Below are positions 25,918-33,253 of a stretch of 64,000 bases of DNA, in pieces; the stretch's first letter is position 1, and every line of letters starts with the position of its first letter. Origin of the DNA: Vibrio sp. CK2-1 (GTDB lineage Bacteria; Pseudomonadota; Gammaproteobacteria; Enterobacterales; Vibrionaceae); assembly GCF_021726515.1 (NCBI RefSeq), contig NZ_JAKKCJ010000004.1, forward strand, positions 368,920-432,919, read 5' to 3'. The notes below the pieces were generated by a model. It made no database searches. It was not told the origin of the DNA and saw only the letters and a list, made by a program, of their open reading frames with translations. Both the position numbers and the translations under genes were made by a program.

Positions 25918-26269
25918 TTTTTATTCTATTTCATGGCCGGAAGCTAAACCGCACTTAATCGAGGCGCTAGACGGTTACGACCCTAGCGCCGAGATTGAAG
26001 CCGGCCTTGCATTTTGTTTTTACATTGGCGGCGCTTATGCCCTAGTAAGAACTGAATGCTTTGAATTGGTCGTGATTGCATTCAAAGGCGATCACAAATT
26101 GGCGGAGGCTTGCGGCTTTTTCTATGACTTGGGGAAAGCGATTAAAGCGAAAACAATCCGCTTACACACAAAGCGCAAAGGCTTCTTAAAGTTCGTGCGC
26201 TCTATTGGTTATAAGTTCGAACAAGCCGAGCAACGAGGCGCGGAGCATGTTCTAAGGTTGGTGATTTAA
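25895..26269 (+). CDS. GNAT-like small phage protein
   Basis: 124 aa without a membrane segment. The C-terminal half (KTIRLHTKRKGFLKFVRSIGYKFEQAEQRG) resembles the end of the GNAT acetyltransferase-like proteins that phages encode near their structural genes. The acetyl-CoA-binding loop is not clear, so catalysis is doubtful. Embedded in the virion operon with overlaps of 23 bp and 1 bp on its two sides. Function unknown. Confidence 0.6.
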   Translation: MSLSQRNDFYSISWPEAKPHLIEALDGYDPSAEIEAGLAFCFYIGGAYALVRTECFELVVIAFKGDHKLAEACGFFYDLGKAIKAKTIRLHTKRKGFLKFVRSIGYKFEQAEQRGAEHVLRLVI

Positions 26270-26763
26270 TGGGCGGCTCAAGTTCCTCAGCTAATAAAAG
26301 CAGCACTAGCACAACAACGGTTAATAAAAATACCAGTGTTGGCTTAAACGATGAATTAAACGGAAATTTTGTACAAGGTTTAGAAAATTCAACGGTAAAC
26401 ATCACAGACGGTGGCGCGGTCAATAAAGCCCTAGAAGCTATCGCCATGAATAACAAAGAGGCTTTTTCTTTTGGTGGTGAAGCCTTGGGCGTTAATGAAG
26501 CGGTTACCAAAGCGGCGCTAAGTACCAGTGAAAATTATTTAGATAGTGCGCTCAATTTTGGCAGTCAATCGCTAGGCGATATTTTAGATTTTGGCCGCGA
26601 TGCTATCACAGCGAGTGAAGTGGCGACCGGTTCCGCGCTCGATGTAGCGAAAAACTTAAGCCTAGACAGCGATGCAGCAACGGCGCGAGATACCAACAAA
26701 AACATGATGTATTCAACGCTTGCGATTGCCGTTGCATTGGCCTTTGTTGCGGCTAAAAAGTAG
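26269..26763 (+). CDS. Ser/Thr-rich tail-anchored virion protein
   Basis: 164 aa. An N-terminal Ser/Thr run (GGSSSSANKSSTSTTTVNKN), a helical Ala-rich middle, and a C-terminal transmembrane helix (STLAIAVALAFVAAKK). It may link the membrane to the vertex or capsid shell. Not recognised beyond this. Shares its last-helix-plus-Lys design with the genes at 25435 and 25705. Confidence 0.68.
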   Translation: MGGSSSSANKSSTSTTTVNKNTSVGLNDELNGNFVQGLENSTVNITDGGAVNKALEAIAMNNKEAFSFGGEALGVNEAVTKAALSTSENYLDSALNFGSQSLGDILDFGRDAITASEVATGSALDVAKNLSLDSDAATARDTNKNMMYSTLAIAVALAFVAAKK

Positions 26764-26774
26764 GAGTTAAATCA

Positions 26775-27302
26775 ATGTCCTTATTAAAAATTCAAGTCAC
26801 GCCGCAACCTAAATCTTTTGGCATTAAAGGCCGATTTTTTAAAGTCGTTAGCGCGGCTGATACGGTAAAGGTGCGCTTTGTCTTTCTCGATGATAGCGAG
26901 ATAGAAACCGAGCTTTACCAAGGGCTAGCGGTCGAGCATTCGAAAGATTTTAAAGCCTTTTATATTTCATCGGATACGGAACAAACCCCGACTATTTTTG
27001 CCAGTTCTGCCAAGTTAGTCGATGACCGATTAGAAACATCATTGACCGGTTCGGCCAGTTTAGAAAGTGAAGCGGTCACCCTATCGGCTAATGTCATTAC
27101 TGAAATTGTACCGGCACGACTTGGCCGCCGTTCGGTTCTTATCTTTTGTGATGATAGCACCTACATAGGCGGCGAAAACCTCACCGCTGAAAATGGAATT
27201 TTAGTTGATGCCGGCTCAAGTATTGAAATTAACACTCAGGCGAGTATCTACGCCCTTTCGCTTAATGCTTCAGTGGTTAAAACATTGTCGGAGGTGAATT
27301 AA
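26775..27302 (+). CDS. beta-rich virion protein, possible vertex or penton protein
   Basis: 175 aa, soluble, no signal or membrane helix, alternating hydrophobic strands throughout (VKVRFVFLDDSEIETELY; SASLESEAVTLSANVITEI; SSIEINTQASIYALSL). It lies directly before the spike-like gene with a 1-bp overlap. In PM2-like phages the vertex proteins are beta-rich, so a penton base or spike-adaptor role is plausible but inferred from position and composition only. Confidence 0.6.
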   Translation: MSLLKIQVTPQPKSFGIKGRFFKVVSAADTVKVRFVFLDDSEIETELYQGLAVEHSKDFKAFYISSDTEQTPTIFASSAKLVDDRLETSLTGSASLESEAVTLSANVITEIVPARLGRRSVLIFCDDSTYIGGENLTAENGILVDAGSSIEINTQASIYALSLNASVVKTLSEVN

Positions 27303-27829
27303 TGCCAAGGCTCAATGCAAGCGGTTGGAAAAAAGGCGATCTGCGAATTTGGAGCGGTGAACTAGAAAACATTCCTAACGGTTGGGAGCTGGCCGAGGAA
27401 ATGATAGATCGCGCCGTGGTCGGTGCCGGTGGAGCTTACTCTAAAGGCCAAAAATTTGGCAACAATACCCAACGACCGGATAAACCTAGTGTAAGTGTAT
27501 CCAAACCGAGCGTGAGCGTTTCTAAACCAAGTGTAAGTGTTTCAGTTCAAAATCACACACTCAGCACATCAAGAATACCTGCTCATGGGCACTCAGGGAC
27601 GGCCGGAGCGAATGCCGGGACAGGTTCTCAGTTCGCAGCCTCCACAATGACAGGAAGAACACTATCAACAAACAATGCTGGCTCTAGCGGTGCACATAAT
27701 CACGGTGCAACAGTGAGTGTGGGCAATATTAGCGCCACAGTCGGAAATATTACGGCCACAGTCGGCAATGTTGGAACAGTAGACACAAGGCAAGAATCTA
27801 TTGCCGTAATTTGGATAAAAAAAATATGA
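27302..27829 (+). CDS. spike/fibre-like receptor-binding candidate with repeats
   Basis: 175 aa. The middle carries three tandem copies of KPSVSVS and the C-terminus three copies of a VGNIxATVGN-type repeat, giving a rigid beta structure. Two His-x-His motifs (PAHGHSG about residue 94-100 and GAHNHGA about 138-144) resemble the metal-binding histidines of phage collar, fibre and spike tips. The end, QESIAVIWIKKI, is typical of tail-collar C-termini. Likely the host-contact protein; this part of the phage is expected to vary among relatives. Confidence 0.65.
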   Translation: MPRLNASGWKKGDLRIWSGELENIPNGWELAEEMIDRAVVGAGGAYSKGQKFGNNTQRPDKPSVSVSKPSVSVSKPSVSVSVQNHTLSTSRIPAHGHSGTAGANAGTGSQFAASTMTGRTLSTNNAGSSGAHNHGATVSVGNISATVGNITATVGNVGTVDTRQESIAVIWIKKI

Positions 27830-28146
27830 AAATTTCAGCAGTAACAGAAGATCAGGTAATCGTCATTGATGGTAGCGCCGCTTTTATGGCTGATATTGGC
27901 GGCTATCACATGACCAATGGTGAATGGGCGGTACATTTTGACACAACAACCGGCTACGGTGAGATCGAATACATAGACAACCGCCCTAATCAATTTATTG
28001 ATGAGGCTTTCTTTAATCAGCATTTCGCATGGTTACAAGCTGAACACCAACGATATTTAGATCATATAGCACAACTGGAAGCAGAAAATGAATCAGAAAA
28101 TACTGGTGATGACGGCAGCGGCAGCCCTGCTACTCCTACTAACTAA
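27826..28146 (+). CDS. small phage protein after the spike, possible fibre-assembly protein
   Basis: 106 aa from the ATG at 27826, which overlaps the spike stop codon (ATGA). An in-frame TTG at 27811 would add five residues. The first two-thirds are beta-like (MKISAVTEDQVIVIDGSAAFMADIGGY) and the end is a helix (FFNQHFAWLQAEHQRYLDHIAQLEAENESEN). Gene order spike-then-small-protein resembles fibre plus chaperone pairs of tailed phages. Its 3' end overlaps the next gene by 59 bp. Confidence 0.6.
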   Translation: MKISAVTEDQVIVIDGSAAFMADIGGYHMTNGEWAVHFDTTTGYGEIEYIDNRPNQFIDEAFFNQHFAWLQAEHQRYLDHIAQLEAENESENTGDDGSGSPATPTN

Positions 28147-28543
28147 GGGAGATTCGAACATGCCGAGAGGTATCCGAAACAACAACCCGGGCAACATTGA
28201 AGACAACGGCACACCGTGGCGCGGTCGCCTTGGCAATGATGGCCGCTTTATCAAGTTTGATACACCTGAAAACGGGATCCGTGCAATGGCGCGCATTCTC
28301 AACACTTACCGGTTTACGCATGGGTTAACCACGGTCGAGCAAATTATTAACCGATGGGCTCCACCGGTCGAAAACGACACCGGCGCATATATCGCCCACG
28401 CCGCGCAAGCGGTTGGCGTTTCGCCCACTCAAACAATTAACGATGCAAACATACCGGACTTAATCAAGGTGATCATCAAGCATGAAAACGGTGTGCAGCC
28501 ATACAGCGATAAGGTGATTTATGACGGCATTAAAGCAGCTTGA
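28088..28543 (+). CDS. membrane-anchored lytic transglycosylase-like protein
   Basis: 151 aa. An N-terminal hydrophobic helix (KILVMTAAAALLLLL) is followed by MPRGIRNNNPGNIEDNG, the start motif of phage structural lysozyme/transglycosylase-like proteins (P5-type), and GIRAMARILNTYRF. Anchored in the virion membrane, it would open the peptidoglycan during DNA entry; a lysis role at the end of infection is also possible. Starting at the internal ATG 28160 would remove the anchor; GGAAGCAG before 28088 supports the longer form. Confidence 0.75.
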   Translation: MNQKILVMTAAAALLLLLTKGDSNMPRGIRNNNPGNIEDNGTPWRGRLGNDGRFIKFDTPENGIRAMARILNTYRFTHGLTTVEQIINRWAPPVENDTGAYIAHAAQAVGVSPTQTINDANIPDLIKVIIKHENGVQPYSDKVIYDGIKAA

Positions 28544-28883
28544 TAGGCGCGTTATTGATTTATCTTTTGTCGTACTTGGCGGCGTGGCCGTGTGGTACAT
28601 CACCCAAAAATTAAACAATATCGCCAATGAAGCCACCAAAGCACCGGCAGAATTAATCAGCGACCTAACCGCATTTTTCAACGGTTGGGAAGCGGTCGAA
28701 CTGCAACCCCTTTTAATTCGTGACGTGTATTTAAATAACGATTACACGCTAACCGATGAAGCAAGCGCAACGCTCTGGAGCATTGAACAATATCAACCGT
28801 TATTAGGTGAGATATTTGGCAACCAAGGCGGTGCAATGAAAGACAAGTACAGACCTTTAATTAATCAGCCTATAGGGAAATAA
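28521..28883 (+). CDS. phage membrane protein of unknown function
   Basis: 120 aa with one hydrophobic segment near residues 11-27 (VIDLSFVVLGGVAVWYI) after a short basic N-terminus, then a soluble acidic domain. Overlaps the lytic gene by 23 bp and is 2 bp before the next. Position suggests a part in DNA entry or lysis. Not recognised. Confidence 0.62.
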   Translation: MTALKQLDRRVIDLSFVVLGGVAVWYITQKLNNIANEATKAPAELISDLTAFFNGWEAVELQPLLIRDVYLNNDYTLTDEASATLWSIEQYQPLLGEIFGNQGGAMKDKYRPLINQPIGK

Positions 28884-28884
28884 G

Positions 28885-29088
28885 ATGAAATTTAATCAAA
28901 GTTCAACATGGCGCGGTCTCGCGCTAATTGGTTCAACAATCGCAGCTGTGACCGGTTACGGGCACTTTTTTAGCGCAGATGTCACACAAACCGGCGTACA
29001 GTTCGGCGGTGTAATTGGTTTAGCAGTTCCAGTCGTAATTGGCGTTTATGATGCTATACGCGATGAATTCAAAAGCGAGGGTAAATGA
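28885..29088 (+). CDS. putative holin-like membrane protein
   Basis: 67 aa with two hydrophobic segments (WRGLALIGSTIAAVTGYGHFF and GGVIGLAVPVVIGVYDAI) separated by a short polar turn, ending in a charged tail (RDEFKSEGK). This is the layout of the small holin-like proteins found next to phage endolysins. It overlaps the next gene by 4 bp. Confidence 0.65.
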   Translation: MKFNQSSTWRGLALIGSTIAAVTGYGHFFSADVTQTGVQFGGVIGLAVPVVIGVYDAIRDEFKSEGK

Positions 29089-29255
29089 GCAAAGAGCAAG
29101 CCATAAGCCTAGTTTTAACGGTATTAATCAGCCTCACTACTGGCATGGTCTCGGGCGTTGTGACAGTCTCAGCGCTTAAAACTGATGTTAGTTGGGTAAA
29201 GCTCAAGTTAGATGATCATGAAGAACGATTGCGAGAATTGGAGAAAAAACTATGA
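29085..29255 (+). CDS. 56-aa membrane/coiled-coil protein
   Basis: Starts MSKEQAISLVLTVLISLTTG, one N-terminal transmembrane helix, then an amphipathic charged helix (VKLKLDDHEERLRELEKKL). ATG overlaps the previous stop as ATGA, and its own stop overlaps the next ATG in the same way, so it is translated in series. The design resembles short spanin-like or holin-partner proteins, which is only a suggestion. Confidence 0.65.
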   Translation: MSKEQAISLVLTVLISLTTGMVSGVVTVSALKTDVSWVKLKLDDHEERLRELEKKL

Positions 29256-29392
29256 TTCCAAGCGCTTTTAAAGTCGATGTAAACACGCCGGAGCCGGTAA
29301 CAGTTAAGATTGACGTGACAGAAAGAACAATGATACTCGCGGCAATTATTACAGTGATAGCCGGAGCGGTAGCGGTAAAACTCAAACGTTAA
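29252..29392 (+). CDS. 46-aa membrane protein, last gene of the phage operon
   Basis: Starts MIPSAFKVDVNTPEPVTVKI and ends with one transmembrane helix (ILAAIITVIAGAVAVKLKR). ATGA overlap with the preceding gene. A terminator hairpin begins at its stop codon, so this ends the rightward transcript. Function unknown. Confidence 0.62.
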   Translation: MIPSAFKVDVNTPEPVTVKIDVTERTMILAAIITVIAGAVAVKLKR

Positions 29393-29798
29393 AGGGCGAT
29401 TGTTTCGCCCTTTTCTTTTTGTGCCGTAATTTAAACCACGTCTTTTTTTTTCTCCTAAATTCGATCACGTTGTCGCCGTTCGTGACTCTTATATCTAACT
29501 CCATCAAATCATAAGCACTTAGCTCACGCCCTGCCGGTGTATATAATTTATCACCCCTGATCTTAAAATCTGCCCATTCTTTACGAGTAGGCAAATACCC
29601 ACGATGAATAATAAGCAGCAAGCGCACCACAGAAAGCGGATAATTGCCCTTAGTTTTCCAGTTTTTCACCGTCTGGGGAGTTACACCGAAATATTCGCCG
29701 GCTTCTTTGTCGCTATCGAAATGCCATAAAAACAGATCCTTTACCTGATTTTTGTACATGCCAAATTCGTGCAAAGTATCTTTAATATCTACTTTCAT
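29382..29798 (-). CDS. phage HTH protein at the right end
   Basis: 138 aa. The middle part EAGEYFGVTPQTVKNWKTKG (residues about 32-51) is a helix-turn-helix, preceded by LFLWHFDSD and followed by PLSVVRLLLIIHRGYLPTRKEWADFKI. I recall similar proteins in vibrio phages under the name DUF3653. It runs toward the structural operon and its 3' end contains that operon's terminator. As a minus-strand gene beside the right junction it may act as lysogeny or excision regulator. The basic C-terminus (RRKKKTWFKLRHKKKRAK) would help bind DNA. Confidence 0.68.
   Translation of the reverse strand: MKVDIKDTLHEFGMYKNQVKDLFLWHFDSDKEAGEYFGVTPQTVKNWKTKGNYPLSVVRLLLIIHRGYLPTRKEWADFKIRGDKLYTPAGRELSAYDLMELDIRVTNGDNVIEFRRKKKTWFKLRHKKKRAKQSPFNV
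29391..29419 (+). terminator. terminator of the phage structural operon
   Basis: Stem AAAGGGCGA / TCGCCCTTT with 5-nt loop TTGTT, then TCTTTTT. It starts at the last stop codon of the operon and lies within the 3' end of the convergent HTH gene. Confidence 0.85.
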
Positions 29799-29963
29799 GT
29801 GATCTATATCTCATTTTTGTTAATGGGATAAAAATCATATAATTCAAGGGGTTTAGGCTGAATAAGTTGGAAAACATTCATAACAAGCAATCTTTAATCT
29901 TGTGAGTAAGTTAAAAATATCGCTCTATTCGGCTTGCTATATCATGACGTGATCTTTACATGG

Positions 29964-29993
29964 ATTTTACATAAAGAACTAATAATGCGCACT
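29964..29993. other. right Xer-type junction of the prophage (variant dif)
   Basis: Left arm ATTTTACATAA (one mismatch to the dif arm at 19948), centre AGAACTAA (8 bp instead of 6), right arm TAATGCGCACT (identical to dif). If strand exchange took place at the XerC side, this left arm and centre come from the phage attachment site, and the right arm from the original chromosomal dif. Confidence 0.85.
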
Positions 29994-30034
29994 AAGGCTT
30001 GGTTTGTTAAAGAGCCGCAACAGCTGTATTTATC

Positions 30035-30394
30035 CTAATTTACGTTAGTCATCTTCAACCAAAAACTTTGTTGGCATAAATTCGAAAATGTTTTCTTAAA
30101 TGGTTTTATTTGAATGCTATTTGGATTGGCGATCACTTGGTAACTTAACCAGTACTCAGGACAAACATTTTGAGGTTCTTGTTCTTCTTCTGCTAAGTGA
30201 TCAAATTCAACTTCTTTTCTTATCACTACACCGTCAGAGAATTTAAAACTTGTTATGGTATGTTCTGTAGTAATGCCATCGTCTATGCGCATGGTTGTTT
30301 CAGTATGAGCAATTTTAAAATCTGCCGCATCTTGATCGTTAGATGCGACAATCCTACCAATATAGTCAGATAATGATTTTATGCTTAGATTCAT
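30035..30394 (-). CDS. small uncharacterised protein coupled to cytochrome c
   Basis: 119 aa, soluble, no signal peptide, beta-rich first half (TETTMRIDDGITTEHTITSFKFSDGVVIRKEVEF), then EEEQEPQNVCPEYWLSYQVI. I do not recognise the family. Its ATG overlaps the TGA of the upstream cytochrome gene, so the two are translated from one mRNA. It is the first host gene to the right of the prophage. Confidence 0.65.
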   Translation of the reverse strand: MNLSIKSLSDYIGRIVASNDQDAADFKIAHTETTMRIDDGITTEHTITSFKFSDGVVIRKEVEFDHLAEEEQEPQNVCPEYWLSYQVIANPNSIQIKPFKKTFSNLCQQSFWLKMTNVN

Positions 30395-30693
30395 TTAAGG
30401 CTTTCGTAATATGCCGCGATATCAGCGATATCAGCATCATTAATGGTGGTCGCCATTGGAGACATTACTGGATCTTTACGTTCACCGCTTTTAAAGGCTT
30501 TCATTGCTTTTTCAAGATAAGCGGCATTTTGACCTTTAAGGTTTGGATAGGTTTTGATTACCGCGATGCCATCTGCACCGTGGCATGAAGCACACATTGC
30601 AACTTTCGTTTTACCAGCTTCTGGATCGCCTGCAAAAGCAAAATGGGAAGATGTGGCAAATAAACATAGCGATAAAATAGCGAGCTTTTTCAT
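30391..30693 (-). CDS. periplasmic c-type cytochrome (class I)
   Basis: 100 aa from ATG 30693: signal peptide MKKLAILSLCLFATSSHFAFA, haem motif C34-A-S-C37-H38, and a distal Met in the DPVMSPMATTIND segment. This is the layout of small monohaem cytochromes of the c4/c5 or c553 kind that carry electrons in the periplasm. The longer upstream frame lacks a signal peptide and is not used. It forms a two-gene unit with the next gene downstream. Confidence 0.9.
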   Translation of the reverse strand: MKKLAILSLCLFATSSHFAFAGDPEAGKTKVAMCASCHGADGIAVIKTYPNLKGQNAAYLEKAMKAFKSGERKDPVMSPMATTINDADIADIAAYYESLK

Positions 30694-30842
30694 ACAGCAC
30701 CTCAAAATGGGAAGATAAAATGTGAACATCACTGTATACAATTTAGCAATTTAACCGACAATATCTAGGATTGAGAATAAGAAATTTAATCTCGATCACT
30801 TACTATCACAAAAATTTGACTCAGCAGATGATGGTTTATAGG

Positions 30843-31292
30843 TTAAAAGTCGAGTAATTTACTAAGATCGGCTTTGATACTATGCACTTTCTTACTGGCT
30901 TTCTCGCTTCGAGATGCTTCACTCACCAGATACTCAATCGCTTCTGATAGTGTGCAACCTAATTCTTGCGCCCTATCCGACAGTTTTTCCCAAACCGCAT
31001 AATCTAAATCGATCGATTTTTTCTTGGTATGGGTATGTTCGGCATTAAAATGGCGTTTGCGCTTTGCTCGAATGGCTTGCTTAAGTTTGTTATCAAGCTC
31101 AGGATTCATGTGATCATCAATCCAACTCAGCACTTGTGTTGGCTGATGCTCTAACTTTTGAAGCCCCATAATGGCAGCGTGAGATTCACTCGAATCTTGG
31201 TAACGAGTAATCGATTCTCCATCTTTCCATTTTCGAATTAAATATTGCCATTTCCAACCACATTCAAGGTTTTCAAGCTGTTGATATTTCAT
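30843..31292 (-). CDS. matP: macrodomain Ter protein MatP
   Basis: 149 aa, the usual length. N-terminal MKYQQLENLECGWKWQYLIRKW with the coiled/four-helix part, then the ribbon-helix-helix DNA-binding domain KKKSIDLDYAVWEKLSDRAQELGCTLSEAIEYLV near residues 90-125. MatP binds matS sites in the terminus region and ties sister Ter regions to the divisome. Its presence 11 kb from dif fits a Ter location. Divergent from lonH, as ycbG (matP) is from ycbZ in E. coli. Confidence 0.94.
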   Translation of the reverse strand: MKYQQLENLECGWKWQYLIRKWKDGESITRYQDSSESHAAIMGLQKLEHQPTQVLSWIDDHMNPELDNKLKQAIRAKRKRHFNAEHTHTKKKSIDLDYAVWEKLSDRAQELGCTLSEAIEYLVSEASRSEKASKKVHSIKADLSKLLDF

Positions 31293-31518
31293 TAGTCTTC
31301 CCTATAGACAATTTACAGTGACAGCGTAACTAAAAACCATCACATTCTCAACTGTTTTCACTCCATCTAGAATAATAGTCCAACCTATTTTGACTTTATG
31401 ATAGCAGCCTCTCAAATCCATTGATTAAACTCTCTTTTTCCGAAGCATAAACAGGTATAAGGTTAAGCTATTTTTCTATATACTTCTTTTCTTCTAACCA
31501 CATATTGAATTTTTTATA

Positions 31519-33189
31519 ATGATCAAAGAGTCTTGGCAATCTGCAACACCCAACTTTTCACAATATGAAGATATCCTCACGCAAAACGACTCTAGTAGTC
31601 ACCTATCCTTTTTGGATCTTCAGCCTAGACTCAAATCTTCTATTTTGCATTTTGCACAAATGGCGAGCTTTCCGCGTTTCCTATTAGTGAATGCACCGGA
31701 TAATTTCATTTATCGCCAAGCAATCCATCATGCTTACTCTATGCTAATGAATACGGGTGACATAAATCGTACTCCCGTTATCACCAGTGAAAGTATCGAG
31801 CTTGAAGAGTTATTTGGGCAATACCAAGTTGAAAATGGTCAAATTATTCATAGTTCCGAAGGGTTACTTGATAAAGCTAATGGCGGCTATCTCATTATTT
31901 CGTCAAATTTAATCTTAGCTAACCCTAGAGCTTGGCCGAAATTAAAAGCCGCCGTTTTAGGAAATGCTTGTTCTGGTATATCCTCCGACTCAAAACAAGT
32001 TATCGAAAACGCGCCACTCAAGAAGTACGATGTAAAGTTGGTTGTTATTGGCGATAGAATGCAGTTAGGTGATTTAGACTTATTCGATGCGGATATGAGA
32101 ACTCACCTATGCTTATTCGCTGAAGTAGAGTTAGATTTCAAAGTGACTGCCGATTCGGTTGAAGCATACATTCAATACATTAACGGCATTATTGCTGAAT
32201 ACCAACTTCCTAAGCTTTTAGATACACATGCCTGGACATTCTTGTTGGCTCAAGGTGCTCGTGAAACCGAAGACCAAGAAAGAATGCCTCTGTGTCCTAT
32301 TTGGCATAGAACGTTGTTAACAGAAGCCGCTTTAGTTTCCAATGGACAAGCTATCTCTCAATCCGATATGGAAAAAGCTTTAGCCGCTCGAACCTATCGT
32401 CAAGAATATCTACCTCAAAGAGCTTTAGCCGATATCTTAGAAGGCCAAGTTATCATTGAGACCCAAGGCGAACGTGTCGGCCAAGTGAATGGCTTAACGG
32501 TTATTGAAGTACCGGGACATCCTGTTGTTTACGGTGAACCGGCTCGTATTTCATGTGTTATTCACTTTGGTGATGGCGATATTGCTGATGTTGAGCGCAA
32601 AGCTGAACTAGGTGGCAATTTACACGCGAAAGGCATGATGATCATGCAGGCCTTTTTAGGCAGTGCTCTAAACTTAGATGATCCTCTACCATTTGCCGCT
32701 TCTATTGTATTTGAACAGTCGTACTCAGAAGTTGATGGCGATAGCGCTTCTTTAGCGGAACTTTGCTCCCTTGTAAGTGCTTTATCTGAGTACCCTATTA
32801 ATCAACAAATTGCTGTTACTGGTGCGGTGGACCAATTTGGTCGCGTGCAAGCGGTCGGTGGTTTAAATGAGAAAATCGAAGGCTTCTTCCAGATATGTAA
32901 CCATCGTGGATTAACAGGCAATCAAGGTGTTGTTTTACCTAAAACTAACTTAAAACACTTATCCTTGCATCATGATGTTGTTGAAGCCATCAAAAATGAA
33001 GAATTCCACCTATGGTCAGTTGAATCTGTTGATGAGGCATTACCTATCATCTTTGGTAAAGCCTTCCGTGGTGATGAAGAAGAAACAATATTGAAAAAAA
33101 TCTCTGAGAGAATCGAGCACTTTGATAAACATGAGTCAGCACCTTGCGGCATAGTAAATAAAATCAAAAGTTTACTTGGCATTCACTGA
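31519..33189 (+). CDS. lonH: Lon-family protease-like protein LonH (YcbZ)
   Basis: 556 aa. The C-terminal half is a Lon proteolytic domain with the Ser-Lys dyad: S409 in DGDSAS and K452 in NEKIEGF; the 43-residue spacing equals that of E. coli Lon. The N-terminal half is AAA-like, but where Walker A should be there is [13 protein letters not shown], so the P-loop is missing, as in E. coli YcbZ. It is expected to be a chromosome-terminus-linked, ATP-independent or regulatory Lon relative. It lies just upstream of fabA as in enterics. Confidence 0.9.
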   Translation: MIKESWQSATPNFSQYEDILTQNDSSSHLSFLDLQPRLKSSILHFAQMASFPRFLLVNAPDNFIYRQAIHHAYSMLMNTGDINRTPVITSESIELEELFGQYQVENGQIIHSSEGLLDKANGGYLIISSNLILANPRAWPKLKAAVLGNACSGISSDSKQVIENAPLKKYDVKLVVIGDRMQLGDLDLFDADMRTHLCLFAEVELDFKVTADSVEAYIQYINGIIAEYQLPKLLDTHAWTFLLAQGARETEDQERMPLCPIWHRTLLTEAALVSNGQAISQSDMEKALAARTYRQEYLPQRALADILEGQVIIETQGERVGQVNGLTVIEVPGHPVVYGEPARISCVIHFGDGDIADVERKAELGGNLHAKGMMIMQAFLGSALNLDDPLPFAASIVFEQSYSEVDGDSASLAELCSLVSALSEYPINQQIAVTGAVDQFGRVQAVGGLNEKIEGFFQICNHRGLTGNQGVVLPKTNLKHLSLHHDVVEAIKNEEFHLWSVESVDEALPIIFGKAFRGDEEETILKKISERIEHFDKHESAPCGIVNKIKSLLGIH

Positions 33190-33201
33190 TCGGACTTGTT
33201 T

Positions 33202-33219
33202 AGCTTACACCTGTTCTCT
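33202..33219. promoter_or_regulatory. FabR-like operator upstream of fabA
   Basis: AGCTTACACCTGTTCTCT, an interrupted palindrome (AG...ACA / TGT...CT) that resembles the FabR operator of unsaturated fatty-acid genes in enterics as I recall it. It lies 35-52 bp before the fabA start. Confidence 0.45.
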
Positions 33220-33253
33220 AAGATACACAGACTATTTCTGGAGTGATTATATA

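Larger units (their letters stand above)
19965..29982. mobile_element. 10.0-kb tailless (double-jelly-roll) prophage integrated at dif
   Basis: The interval between the two Xer-type junctions is 10,018 bp, close to the 10-kb genomes of PM2-like phages. It holds a left regulatory and replication part (repressor, operators, Rep-like gene, hairpin-rich block), a counter-oriented lipoprotein gene, and a long plus-strand operon of small membrane proteins, packaging ATPase, PM2 P2-like major capsid protein, spike-like and lytic proteins. It encodes no integrase, and host XerCD can act at the flanking sites. It resembles corticovirus-like and NO16-like Vibrio prophages as I remember them. All coding frames look intact, so it may be active. 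Confidence 0.9.

Noticed and set aside
19965..29982. Filamentous (CTX-like) phage as identity of the dif element
   Set aside because: No Zot/pI-like, pIII or rolling-circle RstA genes; capsid and ATPase genes are of the double-jelly-roll type.
33176..33253. Upstream extension of fabA
   Set aside because: Overlaps lonH, no ribosome site, and the 174-aa form matches the known FabA length.
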